Position numbers and translations under genes: made by a program. The notes below the pieces were generated by a model, which had not been told where the DNA came from, ran no database searches, and saw only the letters and a program-made list of their open reading frames with translations. A stretch of 64,000 nt of DNA, taken from contig NZ_CP152413.1 in assembly GCF_038967635.1 (NCBI RefSeq), positions 7,816,001-7,880,000 of the forward strand, read 5' to 3'. Origin of the DNA: Bradyrhizobium sp. B124. GTDB lineage: Bacteria; Pseudomonadota; Alphaproteobacteria; Rhizobiales; Xanthobacteraceae. Of the stretch, positions 35,119 through 44,274 are shown one piece after another (within the stretch, counting starts at the first letter, position 1; every line of letters starts with the position of its first letter).

Positions 35119-36618
35119 ATGTCTGAAGCGGAGGACTTCGATGCGAATAGGCTGCCTCGCGCAGTCGGTCTGTTGGGGGGCGGCATCATCGGCGGCGGAT
35201 GGGCTGCCCGGTTTCTCCTCAACGGAGTGGATGTGCGGCTCTATGACCCGGCGCCTGGTGCGCTTGAGAGTGTCCGCAACATTCTCGCCAATGCGCGCCG
35301 GGCGTTTGGGCAGCTGACGACGGTTCCGCTGCCTGCCGAGGGCGCGCTGACGGTCGTGGAGTCGGTTGCGGATGCGGTGGATAGCGTCGAGCTTGTGCAG
35401 GAGTCCGCTCCGGAACGTCTTGAGCTCAAGCAGAAGCTCCTCGCAGAGGCCAGCCGGGCGACGGCACCGGAGACGCTGATCTGCTCCTCGACTTCGGCGC
35501 TTCTGCCGTCGTTGCTTCAGGCGGGGATGGACCACCCTGAGCGCTTCCTCGTCGCTCACCCATTCAACCCAGTCTACCTGGTGCCACTAGCTGAATTGTG
35601 CGCCGGACAGCGCACGGCGCCCGAGACGTCGGCGCGAGTGGCCGAGATCTACCGTTCAGTGGGAATGCACTCGATCTTGGTCCGCAAGGAGATCGATGGT
35701 TTCATCACGAGCCGGGTGCAGGAAGCGGCGTGGCGCGAGGCGATATGGCTGGTGCATGACGATGTTGCCAGCGCGCAGGAGGTCGATGATGCGGTCCGTT
35801 ACTCGTTCGGGCTGCGCTGGCCGATCATGGGTCCCCTCCAGACGTACCGCATTGCCGTCAACGAAGCCAGTGGGCGACGCGCCATGGAACGGATGGGTCC
35901 CGAGCTGAAGAAACTTTGGACGAAGCTCACCGAAGTGCCCGAGCTCACCGACGCCTATCTGGACAAGCTCAGCAAGCAATTAGACGCGCAGATGGAGGAC
36001 GAGAAACTCACCTTTTCCGAGCTCGAGCAAAAGCGCGACGACTGTCTTGTGGCAGTGCTGCGGGGGCTGGGTTCACAAAAGCATGGCGCGGGCGATGTGC
36101 TCGCTCGCTGGGAGCGAGCGCTGCGCAATCGCCTTGCCCAGCCTACCAAGGCTTCTGCGCCGTTGCGAATGCCGGTCCTGGAGATCCCATCCAGCTGGCT
36201 CGACTACAATGGCCACGTCACAGAAAGATGCTATCAGCAGCTCTGCGGCGACGCCACAGAGAACGTCCTCAACTATATCGGTATCGACAGCGAGTACCGG
36301 GCAAACAGCGGCAGCTACTTCTCCGTTGAAACGCATCTGTCTCATCTCCGCGAACTGCGCGCGAGGGATCGCGTCCAGGTGATCACGCAGGTTCTTCACG
36401 TCGACGACAAGCGATTTCATCTATTCCATGCGGTCATGCGCGAAGGAGATGACGGCCCGGCGGCGACGAGCGAACAGATGCTGATACACGTGAGCGCGGG
36501 GAGTGGACGCAGTGGACCTGTGCGCGGGCAAGTGCGAGATCGCGTTCTCGAGCTGGCGCGGTTGCATGCTCAGTTGCCTCGTCCGGAGCGCGCGGGCGCG
36601 AGCATCCGGACGCGCTGA
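35119..36618 (+). CDS. L-carnitine dehydrogenase fused to betainyl-CoA thioesterase
   Basis: A 499-residue two-domain protein. Residues ~1-320 are a 3-hydroxyacyl-CoA dehydrogenase-type NAD enzyme with the Rossmann motif GLLGGGIIGGGWAARF (~16-31), VQESAPERLELKQKL, CSSTSALLPS and the catalytic His in AHPFNPVYLVPLAELC. Residues ~350-480 are a hotdog thioesterase starting SSWLDYNGHVTERCYQQL, with a YFSVETHLSHLREL strand. This fusion is the known rhizobial/agrobacterial form of carnitine dehydrogenase plus betainyl-CoA thioesterase; Pseudomonas has two separate proteins. It would oxidise carnitine and release glycine betaine. ATG 35119 is chosen over an in-frame TTG at 35104. Confidence 0.9.
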   Translation: MSEAEDFDANRLPRAVGLLGGGIIGGGWAARFLLNGVDVRLYDPAPGALESVRNILANARRAFGQLTTVPLPAEGALTVVESVADAVDSVELVQESAPERLELKQKLLAEASRATAPETLICSSTSALLPSLLQAGMDHPERFLVAHPFNPVYLVPLAELCAGQRTAPETSARVAEIYRSVGMHSILVRKEIDGFITSRVQEAAWREAIWLVHDDVASAQEVDDAVRYSFGLRWPIMGPLQTYRIAVNEASGRRAMERMGPELKKLWTKLTEVPELTDAYLDKLSKQLDAQMEDEKLTFSELEQKRDDCLVAVLRGLGSQKHGAGDVLARWERALRNRLAQPTKASAPLRMPVLEIPSSWLDYNGHVTERCYQQLCGDATENVLNYIGIDSEYRANSGSYFSVETHLSHLRELRARDRVQVITQVLHVDDKRFHLFHAVMREGDDGPAATSEQMLIHVSAGSGRSGPVRGQVRDRVLELARLHAQLPRPERAGASIRTR

Positions 36619-37049
36619 ACGCGAACGTCACACCCGGTGATCTCCCTAGTATCCCTGGTGAAAAGGCTTGTGGTGCGTTTCCCAGGTCAATGGCGAGTAG
36701 CTCGCCCGCTTAGAGATGGCCTTGATCTCTGTGTCGCGGCGTCAGACCGCGAGCGGCCGATCGTTCGCTTCGATGAAGGCCGACGCACCCCACGGTGAGG
36801 CGCATCAGCCCATCGCGGTCGAGCGTGGCCGCCTCGAACGTCACGACTACGGCTAACGTCGGATTGGCGCGGTCAATCCTTTCGTCCCCTTCAACGCGCA
36901 TTGTCCCTGGCGAGGTCAAAGTCACCTGGCGGCGAGCGGCAAAGCCATGCCCAATGCATGCGAGATCTCGTCCATAGCTCCTTTACCTCCGTGCGAAGAC
37001 CAGGCGGTCCAGGCTATTTGGTTGACTCGTCCCACTTAGGCGGCATCAA
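36619..37049. other. Stretch without a recognisable gene
   Basis: About 430 bases. A minus-strand frame (36925-36710) has a protein-like piece (TLAVVVTFEAATLDRDGLMR) but no recognisable family. A BKACE or thioesterase remnant could not be confirmed. Confidence 0.35.
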
Positions 37050-37560
37050 CTAGTCCTCAGCGGAAGCCTGAATTGGAATGGCGAAGCCTGATTTTACCCG
37101 ATCCATTATCACCATCGTCTTAAATCCCTCGATATCAGGATTCTCGCAACAAAATCGTCGGGTGGACTGCTCAAAATCGTCCATGGTGCGCGCGGTAAGG
37201 TAAAGTACAAACTCCGCGTCGCCCGTGACATAGAATCCATTTACGACCTCAACTGACGATTTGATCGCCTGCTTGAGCCGATCGATGATGTCCAATTGCT
37301 CCCGCTCCAGACTCACTAGCACCAGCATTTTGAATAGGCCTCCCAACCGCCTTCGGCGAAACGATTGAGCCATCAGCCTCGATGAGGCCTTCCGAACGAA
37401 GTCTCTTAAGTCGTCGTTGACAGGCCGTGGCCGACAACCCAACCAGTTCGCCCATTTCCTCAGAAGTTGTACAATTATTCTCTGCCGCCGCGTTGCTGAA
37501 GGCACGCGATATGATCGTAGAAGGGAATATTATTTGGGTGCTTGATATGAGACCATACCC
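37050..37560 (-). pseudogene. Lrp/AsnC-family regulator, frameshifted
   Basis: The HTH half reads in one frame (TTSEEMGELVGLSATACQRR then LKRLRSEGLIEADGSIVSPK) and the effector half in another (MLVLVSLEREQLDIIDRLKQ, VVNGFYVTGDAEFVLYLTAR, MVIMDRVKSGFAIPIQ). The frame change lies near 37340, and the N-terminal helix is also out of frame. It is clearly related to the intact regulator at 42341-42892. It lies divergent to the M14 gene, suggesting that it once regulated it. Confidence 0.85.
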
Positions 37561-37894
37561 ATCCGACGAGGCCAGCAGCTCTATCTGCAACGAAGGAATT
37601 GTGTCTCCGCCGCAGCCTGGCCGCTTCAACGCACGCACGGGTGAGCGAAAATTGTGCGGCAGCGGAGGACGTTACGCATATTTTCAACGTCGAGAGCCCG
37701 AACTAAGCTTTGAAAGGATCCTTTGGATCTGAAAAACTCCCGTGAACGTCAGCTCGCGTCCGAGTCGGGTTGCGGCGATAAGGTCACAAAATTGGCCTTA
37801 TAGGACCAAGATTTCTGGTGTTCGCTGCCGATATCCTGGCGACGAGATCACGATGGCTATAGATGCCCGAGTTAACCGCGGGAGGCGGAGCAAA

Positions 37895-39004
37895 GTGAAC
37901 CTTGATAGCGCACAGCAACTTGCGTCGATCGTCTTTTCTGACAGTTATGCGGAAGCTAGGCAGAAATTTCTGACGGCAGTGCCGAGCTCGAAACCATACC
38001 GGTGCAGTACAGGCGGGCCATCTGGTGAGGCTCTCTTCACGGACGTGGCTTATTTCGGCCGCCCTGATGCAAAGAGGCTCCTGGTTTTGGTTTCCGGCAC
38101 GCACGGTCCAGAAGGTTACTGCGGGTCGGCAGCTCAACTTGCATTTTTGCGAGCAAGATTCCATGAGGAGCTTCCGCCCTCCACGGCAGTGCTCTGTGTG
38201 CATGCATTGAACTGCTACGGTTTCGCTTGGGATCGGCGAGTGACTGCGGAGGGATGCGACCTGAATCGAAATTTTGTCGATTTCTCTGAACCACTGCCCG
38301 CGAATCCTGGATATGAGGAACTGGCCGAGCATTTTGTGCCCGCGGATATTACACCAGACGGAATTCGGCGCGCTGAGGCCGCGGTTGCGGCGTATCGTTC
38401 GGCGCGCGGCGAATTGAGCGTTCGGGTGGCGAGGTCTTCAGGGCAGTATAACAGACCGGGAGGGCTGTTCTACGGGGGAGCCGAGCCTACCGAAGCTAGG
38501 CGAACTCTCGAGCGAGTAGCGACTGAATTTGGCGTCGCGGATCGAGATCAAGTGGTCATTGTCGATTATCACACCGGATTGGGCCGTTACGGCTACGGCG
38601 AGCTCCAATGCGAGCAGCCATCCGGATTGACCGGGTACGACCGGGCAGTCCGCGTCTTTGGTCCGTCAGTCACATCGCCGGATCTGGGGACCTCTACTTC
38701 CGTCGTCATCTCTGGCTCGCAAGATGAGTTTTGGCAGCGTACTTTGGGTGATCGGCACGTCTATGTTGCCCTCGAGTTCGGAACCTACGATTCAAAACCG
38801 GAGTTGCTGCGTAACGACCACTGGTTGTTCATGCATCGAGCAGGAGAGGCCGATTCTGGTCTGGGCCGCGAGATTCGGCGCGCGACCAAGCTGCATTATT
38901 ATCCGCAGGGGGCGGATTGGAAGGAAATGGTTGTTTGGAGATCCCACCAAGTGCACCGGCAGGCGATTGAGGCGCTTACGTCAAAGGGGAGCCAATCCTG
39001 GTAA
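37895..39004 (+). CDS. M14-family metallopeptidase-like protein (DUF2817)
   Basis: A 369-residue protein related to zinc carboxypeptidase/aminoacylase folds. Candidate zinc ligands are His and Glu in GTHGPEGYCGS (~69-72) and His in DYHTGLGRYG (~225); the candidate catalytic Glu is in ALEFGTYD (~293). CDLNRNFVDF also fits the family. I favour GTG 37895, which follows GGAGGCGGAGCAAA and sits just before the conserved FSDSYAEARQKFL. In-frame starts at 37853 and 37742 are possible. It has no signal peptide. The role is unknown; hydrolysis of an N-acyl or peptide-like amino-acid derivative is plausible, given DoeB-type deacetylases of the same clan in diaminobutyrate pathways. Confidence 0.75.
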   Translation: MNLDSAQQLASIVFSDSYAEARQKFLTAVPSSKPYRCSTGGPSGEALFTDVAYFGRPDAKRLLVLVSGTHGPEGYCGSAAQLAFLRARFHEELPPSTAVLCVHALNCYGFAWDRRVTAEGCDLNRNFVDFSEPLPANPGYEELAEHFVPADITPDGIRRAEAAVAAYRSARGELSVRVARSSGQYNRPGGLFYGGAEPTEARRTLERVATEFGVADRDQVVIVDYHTGLGRYGYGELQCEQPSGLTGYDRAVRVFGPSVTSPDLGTSTSVVISGSQDEFWQRTLGDRHVYVALEFGTYDSKPELLRNDHWLFMHRAGEADSGLGREIRRATKLHYYPQGADWKEMVVWRSHQVHRQAIEALTSKGSQSW

Positions 39005-39149
39005 CGTGTTCTCAACTCGGAGACACTCATCGGGAAAGGTCATGCTCTCCACCAGCCGCGCGGTGCGTTAGATCAACGCAGAACACGCTGAGGCGCTGTC
39101 GTAGATGAGTATTGCGGAACGACCAAACGGTTTTGGGATTGGGTTCGGT

Positions 39150-40010
39150 AAGCGAAATGGAGTGAATGCCCGCCTCTGGACGGTATTCTCGTCGTTTCGC
39201 TCGAACATGCGATCGCTGCGCCGTTTTGCACTCGACAACTCGCTGATCTCGGCGCGCGCATGATCAAGGTCGAGCGCCAGGCAGCGGCGATTTCGCCAGA
39301 GCGTATGACTCACGGGTGAAGGGTCTGTCGTCCCATTTCGTCTGGACAAATCGCAGCGAGGAAGGCCTGGCACTCGACCTAAAAGACCCGACGCAGCTCG
39401 ACTCCCTCAATACGATTGCCGCGAAAGCGGACGTACGAGTGCAAAACTTGGCGCTGGGGGCCGCGTCACGCATGGGATTGTCGTTCGACGCGCGGCACGC
39501 CAATTGCCCAAAGTTGATCGTGTGCGACATCTTCGGCTACGGCAGCGACGGTCTATGTCGTGACAAGAAGGCATATGATCTCTTGATACAAGCGGAAGCA
39601 GGTTTGCTGTGGGTTAGTGGCACATCCGAGGCCCCTGCAAGGCCGGCAACTCGATGGCCGACAATTGCAGCAGGAGTGTACGCATACAGCTCGATCCTCG
39701 CCGCGCTCTTCCAGCGCCATCGCACGGGCAAAGCGGCCATATCCACGTATCGATGAAGCAGTCGAAGTCAGATTGGACGAAGCCCAGATCGCCAACGGCA
39801 GCATGAACAACGTGGCCGGTCTGTGGTCGCATCCGCAGCTGGGTGCGCGCGATCGCTGGCGCAGCATCGCGTCCACCCGCAGGTGATATTCCCACGCTGC
39901 TTCCGCCGGGCGCCAAAGCAGCTTTGACTACCGCATGGACCCTATCCCCGCTCCGGGTGGCCATACGGCGCGCCATTCTAAGCGAGTTCGGCATTGATGA
40001 GATGGCATGA
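39150..40010 (+). pseudogene. CaiB/BaiF CoA-transferase, frameshifted and deleted
   Basis: From ~39177 the frame reads LEHAIAAPFCTRQLADLGAR then MIKVERQ. A second frame gives GLSSHFVWTNRSEEGLALDL, KADVRVQNLALGAASRMGLS, LIVCDIFGYGSDG and AYDLLIQAEAGLLWVSGT. After a deletion near 39755, VRLDEAQIANGSMNNVAGLW, HPQLGARDRW and a degraded C-terminal PTLLPPGAKA segment follow up to the stop near 40007. This is a single-module family III transferase that has lost its central part. It precedes the aminotransferase and methylaspartate ammonia-lyase region. Confidence 0.82.
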
Positions 40011-40722
40011 AGTTCGAGGCGGCTCGCGGGGGCCCCGTCCTCGTCCCGACCCATTGGCCAAGACGCGCAGACCCGTCTGCATAAGATGCTTACGGCGCGA
40101 CCCCGACGCTCATTACCCCCTTAGCTTGTCGGGTAACTACTGACTGCGTCAGCTGGTTCGGGCCCGCTTGATGGAGGGCTAATAGGGGGGTGGCTGGAGC
40201 ACTTCGCTAGCAGCAGGGATGCTGACTGCGACGCGAGCTCCCACGCAGCCGGCCGTCGGCTCGCCTAGGAAGAGCTTCGGGGGACAAAAATCATCTCCTC
40301 TGCGCAGGCCCCCTCAGATTGCGGTGACGAAGAGCTCATTCCATTTGCCCCGGCGAGATAGACCCAAGGCCGACCGCACATCATCGCGGTTTTGCAAAGA
40401 ACGCAGCATTCGGACGGATCAATCGCTTCGAAAGCGGATTTTCGTCAGATCATCGCCGATACGATCTCGGCATCGGGTTGTTTTCAAGGAGCACCATCTG
40501 CGCTGAACGAAGCCCAGACGTCAGGCGGTGGCTCCAGGAGCGGCCGGGAATGTGCGAACGCGAGCATCTCTTCTCATACAAGGCGATTACCCGCTAGTTG
40601 CGCCGGCTCCTGCCGTCTCCGACTGGCCGCGGTCAGGGGCGTCCAGGGAAAGGTGCCGCACTTGGCTGAGGAAATAGAGCAGCTCTTCAAGAGCTTCAGC
40701 AATGCGGACAAAGGATCCTGGT
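40011..40722. other. 0.7-kb stretch before the aminotransferase
   Basis: Open frames are short. The last ~110 bases carry a protein-like piece in one frame (GVQGKVPHLAEEIEQLFKSF) that ends near the aminotransferase start and may be the tail of a lost upstream gene. AAGGA lies about 7 bases before the ATG at 40723. Confidence 0.35.
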
Positions 40723-42102
40723 ATGGACATCAAAAAAATCTCGGAAATGGACCGCAAGTCGGTGCTCCATCCGTTCACTCAACTTCACGATCACGCGGCC
40801 AAAAAATATGGCGAAGTCACCATCGTTGACGGGGCAAAGGGAATCCGTATTCGCGATGCCAATGGTCGGGAATATATCGATGCATTGGCCGGGCTGTACT
40901 GTGTCAATATCGGCTACGGTCGTACCGAAGTCGCAGAGGCGATTTCTCGTCAAGCCCACAAACTCGCTTATTATCACACCTACGCGGGCCACACGACAGA
41001 CGAGCTGGCGAAACTATCGGACAGGCTCATCAAGATCGCACCTAGCGGGATGAGCAAGGTCTTCTATGGACTTTCTGGCTCCGATGCAAATGAAACCCAG
41101 GTAAAGCTTGTTTGGTACTATAACAACCTGCGCGGTCAGCCGAAGAAGAAGAAGATCGTTGCCCGTGAGCGAGGATATCATGGTTCGACCATCGTATCAG
41201 GCTCGATGACAGGCATGAGCTTCTACCACGACAATATGGATTTACCTGTCTCCGGAATTCTCCGAACTGGTGCACCGACTTACTATTGGGGAGCGCATCC
41301 GGGAGAGACCGAACTGCAGTTCTCCGAACGTCGAGCGAAGGAACTCGAAGAGTTGATTGTTCGGGAAGGTCCCGAAACAGTTGGTGCCTTCATTGCCGAG
41401 CCTGTTCTCGGATCGGGTGGCCTTACTCCTCCCCCGGAGGGCTACTGGGCTGCTGTTCAAGCTGTGCTCAGGAAGTACGATGTGCTGCTTATTGCCGACG
41501 AGGTGGTGACCGGGTTTGGCCGTACCGGTGAGATGTTCGGGTCTCACAAGTACAACATCAATCCGGATCTAATCACGGTCGCAAAGGGGCTGACATCAGC
41601 ATATGCGCCTCTATCGGCTTGCATCGTTGGGCAGAGGGTCTTTGAAGTATTGGAAGCAGGAGCGCAGAAGGTCGGCGTATTCTCGCATGGCTACACATAT
41701 TCGGGTCACCCCATTGGTGTTGCTGCGGCAAATGCCACCTTGGACATTCTCGAGCGCGAGGACTTGGCCGGGAATGCCGCGCGGGTTGGAGAGTATTTTC
41801 AGAAGAGGTTGTTCGAGGCGTTGGGGCAGTCTCCCATCGTTGGCCAGATTCGCGGTGTAGGACTGATGGCAGCGGTCGAGTTTGTCGCCGATCCAGAGAA
41901 GAAGGAGCGCTTTGATCCTAGCCTGAAGGTAGCCGCTCGCGTGTCCAATGCTGCCCGGGAACGCGGCCTGATTGCTCGCGCACTGCCGCACGGCGACATC
42001 ATTGGCTTTACGCCACCGCTCACGATGACTAACGCCGAGGCCGACGAGATCGTAGGAATCGCTCGAGAAGCTGTTTCACAGATCACGAAGGAGCTGGGCT
42101 AA
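40723..42102 (+). CDS. Class III (omega) aminotransferase
   Basis: A 459-residue PLP enzyme of the aspartate aminotransferase superfamily, class III. Features: HPFTQLHDHA near the start, YIDALAGLYCVNIGYGR, FYGLSGSDANETQVKLVWYY, AEPVLGSGGLTPPPEGYW, LIADEVVTGFGRTGEMFGS, the PLP lysine in VAKGLTSAYAPLSA (~Lys287), and HGYTYSGHPIGVAAAN. This type transfers the terminal amino group of a diamine or omega-amino acid to pyruvate or 2-oxoglutarate. With the aldehyde dehydrogenase at 44275 it could degrade putrescine/GABA-type compounds or diaminobutyrate (DoeD-like); the substrate is inferred. The ATG at 40723 has a better ribosome site than the in-frame ATG at 40702. It converges with the Lrp gene. 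Confidence 0.88.
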   Translation: MDIKKISEMDRKSVLHPFTQLHDHAAKKYGEVTIVDGAKGIRIRDANGREYIDALAGLYCVNIGYGRTEVAEAISRQAHKLAYYHTYAGHTTDELAKLSDRLIKIAPSGMSKVFYGLSGSDANETQVKLVWYYNNLRGQPKKKKIVARERGYHGSTIVSGSMTGMSFYHDNMDLPVSGILRTGAPTYYWGAHPGETELQFSERRAKELEELIVREGPETVGAFIAEPVLGSGGLTPPPEGYWAAVQAVLRKYDVLLIADEVVTGFGRTGEMFGSHKYNINPDLITVAKGLTSAYAPLSACIVGQRVFEVLEAGAQKVGVFSHGYTYSGHPIGVAAANATLDILEREDLAGNAARVGEYFQKRLFEALGQSPIVGQIRGVGLMAAVEFVADPEKKERFDPSLKVAARVSNAARERGLIARALPHGDIIGFTPPLTMTNAEADEIVGIAREAVSQITKELG

Positions 42103-42340
42103 GACAACTTTCGGATGCCCGATCTCTTCCTATCAGCGCGATTGCGCCTAAGGATCATCTTATCGCGGATTGAGTACAGAGAACCCGCGGACTCATCGTC
42201 TCCGGGCCGTTCGAGGAACGATCTCGGTCAGACCCACCGCTGAGACTGCGGTTTCTCTTTTACGGGGCGAGCCTACTCTAGCTCCTGTACGGTAGGAGAT
42301 TCCGGTTAGAACATAAGGTCCTTAATGTCATGCCAGCCTT

Positions 42341-42892
42341 TCACCAGCATGCGATAGGCTCCATTGGTACAGTGAACCCGGACTTGGCCCGATCGAGAAC
42401 GACCATCGTTTCAAAGCGCTTGATATCTGAACCCTCGTGTACGAGACGTCGCGTAAAGTACTCGTAATCCTCCATATCGCTCGCCGTAACCAGCAGAACG
42501 AAATCGGCCTGCCCAGTAACGTAGAATCCGCTCATCACCTCTGGCATCTTAGAGATCGTCCGTTTGAAGCGATCGATGATGTCGGCTCGATCGCGCTCAA
42601 AAGAGATGAGAACCAAAGCGGTCACATTTCTCCCAACCGCTTTTGGAGAAATGATCGAAACGTCCGATTCTATTACGCCATCCGATCGTAGGCGCTTCAG
42701 ACGACGCTGGACGCCGGATGCAGATAAGCCGACCTTCGCGCCAAGTTCTTCACTGCTCAAGCGATTATTGCGTTGCACCAGATCAAGAAGACGAGCGTCA
42801 ATTCTGTCGAGTTCCATGGCTGCGCCGCGCTCGGCAGAATGCGCCTGCTTGGACCATGCATATGCCGTGATTCCGTTAAGTTGATTTGTCAT
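42341..42892 (-). CDS. Lrp/AsnC-family transcriptional regulator
   Basis: A 183-residue regulator. The N-terminal HTH is LSSEELGAKVGLSASGVQRR with LKRLRSDGVIESD. The C-terminal RAM/effector domain has VLISFERDRADIIDRFKRTI, GFYVTGQADFVLLVTASDME and TMVVLDRAKSGFTVP. ATG 42892 is supported by GGAGGACTGGAA. Starting at 42814 (MELDRIDARLLDLV) would give the more usual ~157 residues. It is the last gene after the aldehyde dehydrogenase and methylaspartate ammonia-lyase genes on the same strand, and faces the aminotransferase. Its position recalls DoeX in ectoine/diaminobutyrate degradation loci. Confidence 0.9.
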   Translation of the reverse strand: MTNQLNGITAYAWSKQAHSAERGAAMELDRIDARLLDLVQRNNRLSSEELGAKVGLSASGVQRRLKRLRSDGVIESDVSIISPKAVGRNVTALVLISFERDRADIIDRFKRTISKMPEVMSGFYVTGQADFVLLVTASDMEDYEYFTRRLVHEGSDIKRFETMVVLDRAKSGFTVPMEPIACW

Positions 42893-42979
42893 TTCCAGTC
42901 CTCCTCCCTACTATTATTAAGAAACATTGGCCGTAACCGATAGTGCGCGCACTTTCCGCGAAAACGCGCGCCCGTAGCT

Positions 42980-44224
42980 TTAGCGAAGCGCCTCTGCGAG
43001 ACGCACCGCCCGGTTCATCTCGTTGCATACGATGCTAAAGCCTTCGTCGAAACCCATGCCCGGCTTAGCGAGCATCTGCGTAACACCTGTCGCAACGCCG
43101 ATGTTAGCCGTGGCTCGCGCCGACAAATCAGTCTCTGCACAGGTGCCACCAAGGACCGGTCCGACACCATGTTGGTGGCAATCGAGGATGGCGTCGATCG
43201 TGTGATGCAGAGACCCGAGATCCGGAGTCTTGATCTGCACCATGTCGACTGCTCCAGCTTCTGCAAACAGGTGCACATCATCGGCGGTGTTCGCCCATTC
43301 ATCGGCAATGATCGCCACTTTGCTGTCCCGAGACTTGAGAGCTTGACGCAGCTTACCTAGTGCGTCGATCTGGGCGTCACGACTTCCGGCGTCCAAAGGA
43401 TGTTCTATTCGCAGACTATGCGAACCTGCCGCGGATTCCAGCCGCTCGATTATATCTGCCGTTGCTTCGATCGAGCCACCAGCGGACGCTCCGATCAGGC
43501 CATAGACATCGAGATGGATAATTGGATGGTAATCATCTGATGTCCGAAGTTGCGCGATGCGAGTGCGAACCCACTTTACGTATTCCTCGAGCATCTCGCC
43601 GTTGGATCCGACCAAGTCTGGACTGTTGATCAAGCCATGCGGTAAGATCGGAACGTTCTTGAGGATCATTTTATCTACATTGCTGTATCGTTCGTCGCCG
43701 CACTGGCCATAGATGGGCACTGCTTTAATCGGTCTCCTGATCTGCCATTCATCTTTGATGACTTGCGCCATTGAATGATGGCCGGCAACATGGGAGGCGG
43801 CATCCAGCAGCGCCTGCGATAGTCCGTAGGCCGCTGCGCGTTTGGCCGCAAATGCGTCTTCGATGAGCTTCTCGACCCATGGAGCCGCTATACGGAACGA
43901 CTGGACGTCCATGCCTCTCAAACGTGGTGCCAGTTGCTGCTCAATCTGTGCCGCCAGCTGATCGGCTTGAAAACGCGCCTCGCGGCCCCCGACACCAGTG
44001 TATTGCACGCTAGCGCAATCCCCCTTTGCAACGTATCCATCACTCAACACGAGCATGACAGACACTGATTCAGATGGCTCGCGGACTGCCTTGAAGCCGG
44101 GCGTTTCCGGCTTGCCCGTATAGGCAACGCCGTCACGCACGGCGCCGGCCTTAATCGCGGTTTGGTCGTCAAAGAAGAACGAGCCAACCCCAGGGCTGGC
44201 GAGCAGTTTCTGAATCGTTGTCAA
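42980..44224 (-). CDS. mal: Methylaspartate ammonia-lyase
   Basis: A 414-residue enolase-superfamily enzyme that eliminates ammonia from L-threo-3-methylaspartate to give mesaconate. Length and sequence fit throughout: PGVGSFFFDDQTAIKAGAVR, YTGVGGREARF, IYGQCGDERYSNVDKMIL, the His in PHGLINS (~His196), LDVYGLIG, the metal ligands around RIEHPLD and IADEWANT, the catalytic Lys in VQIKTPDLG (~Lys332), GGTCAETD and KPGMGFDEG. The start codon appears to be TTG at 44224, since no ATG or GTG is positioned suitably. It lies 50 bases after the aldehyde dehydrogenase. The glutamate-mutase-like remnant at 5163 and the CoA-transferases in the window are the only visible partners. Confidence 0.92.
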   Translation of the reverse strand: MTTIQKLLASPGVGSFFFDDQTAIKAGAVRDGVAYTGKPETPGFKAVREPSESVSVMLVLSDGYVAKGDCASVQYTGVGGREARFQADQLAAQIEQQLAPRLRGMDVQSFRIAAPWVEKLIEDAFAAKRAAAYGLSQALLDAASHVAGHHSMAQVIKDEWQIRRPIKAVPIYGQCGDERYSNVDKMILKNVPILPHGLINSPDLVGSNGEMLEEYVKWVRTRIAQLRTSDDYHPIIHLDVYGLIGASAGGSIEATADIIERLESAAGSHSLRIEHPLDAGSRDAQIDALGKLRQALKSRDSKVAIIADEWANTADDVHLFAEAGAVDMVQIKTPDLGSLHHTIDAILDCHQHGVGPVLGGTCAETDLSARATANIGVATGVTQMLAKPGMGFDEGFSIVCNEMNRAVRLAEALR

Positions 44225-44274
44225 TTGGATATCTCAAGTTTCGCGCAGGCAATGGACATAGTGGCTGATTGAGA

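Noticed and set aside
40131..40165. CGTCAGCTGGTTCGGG as a possible tts box or regulatory site
   Set aside because: Similarity is short, and it lies 560 bases from the next gene without other promoter signals.
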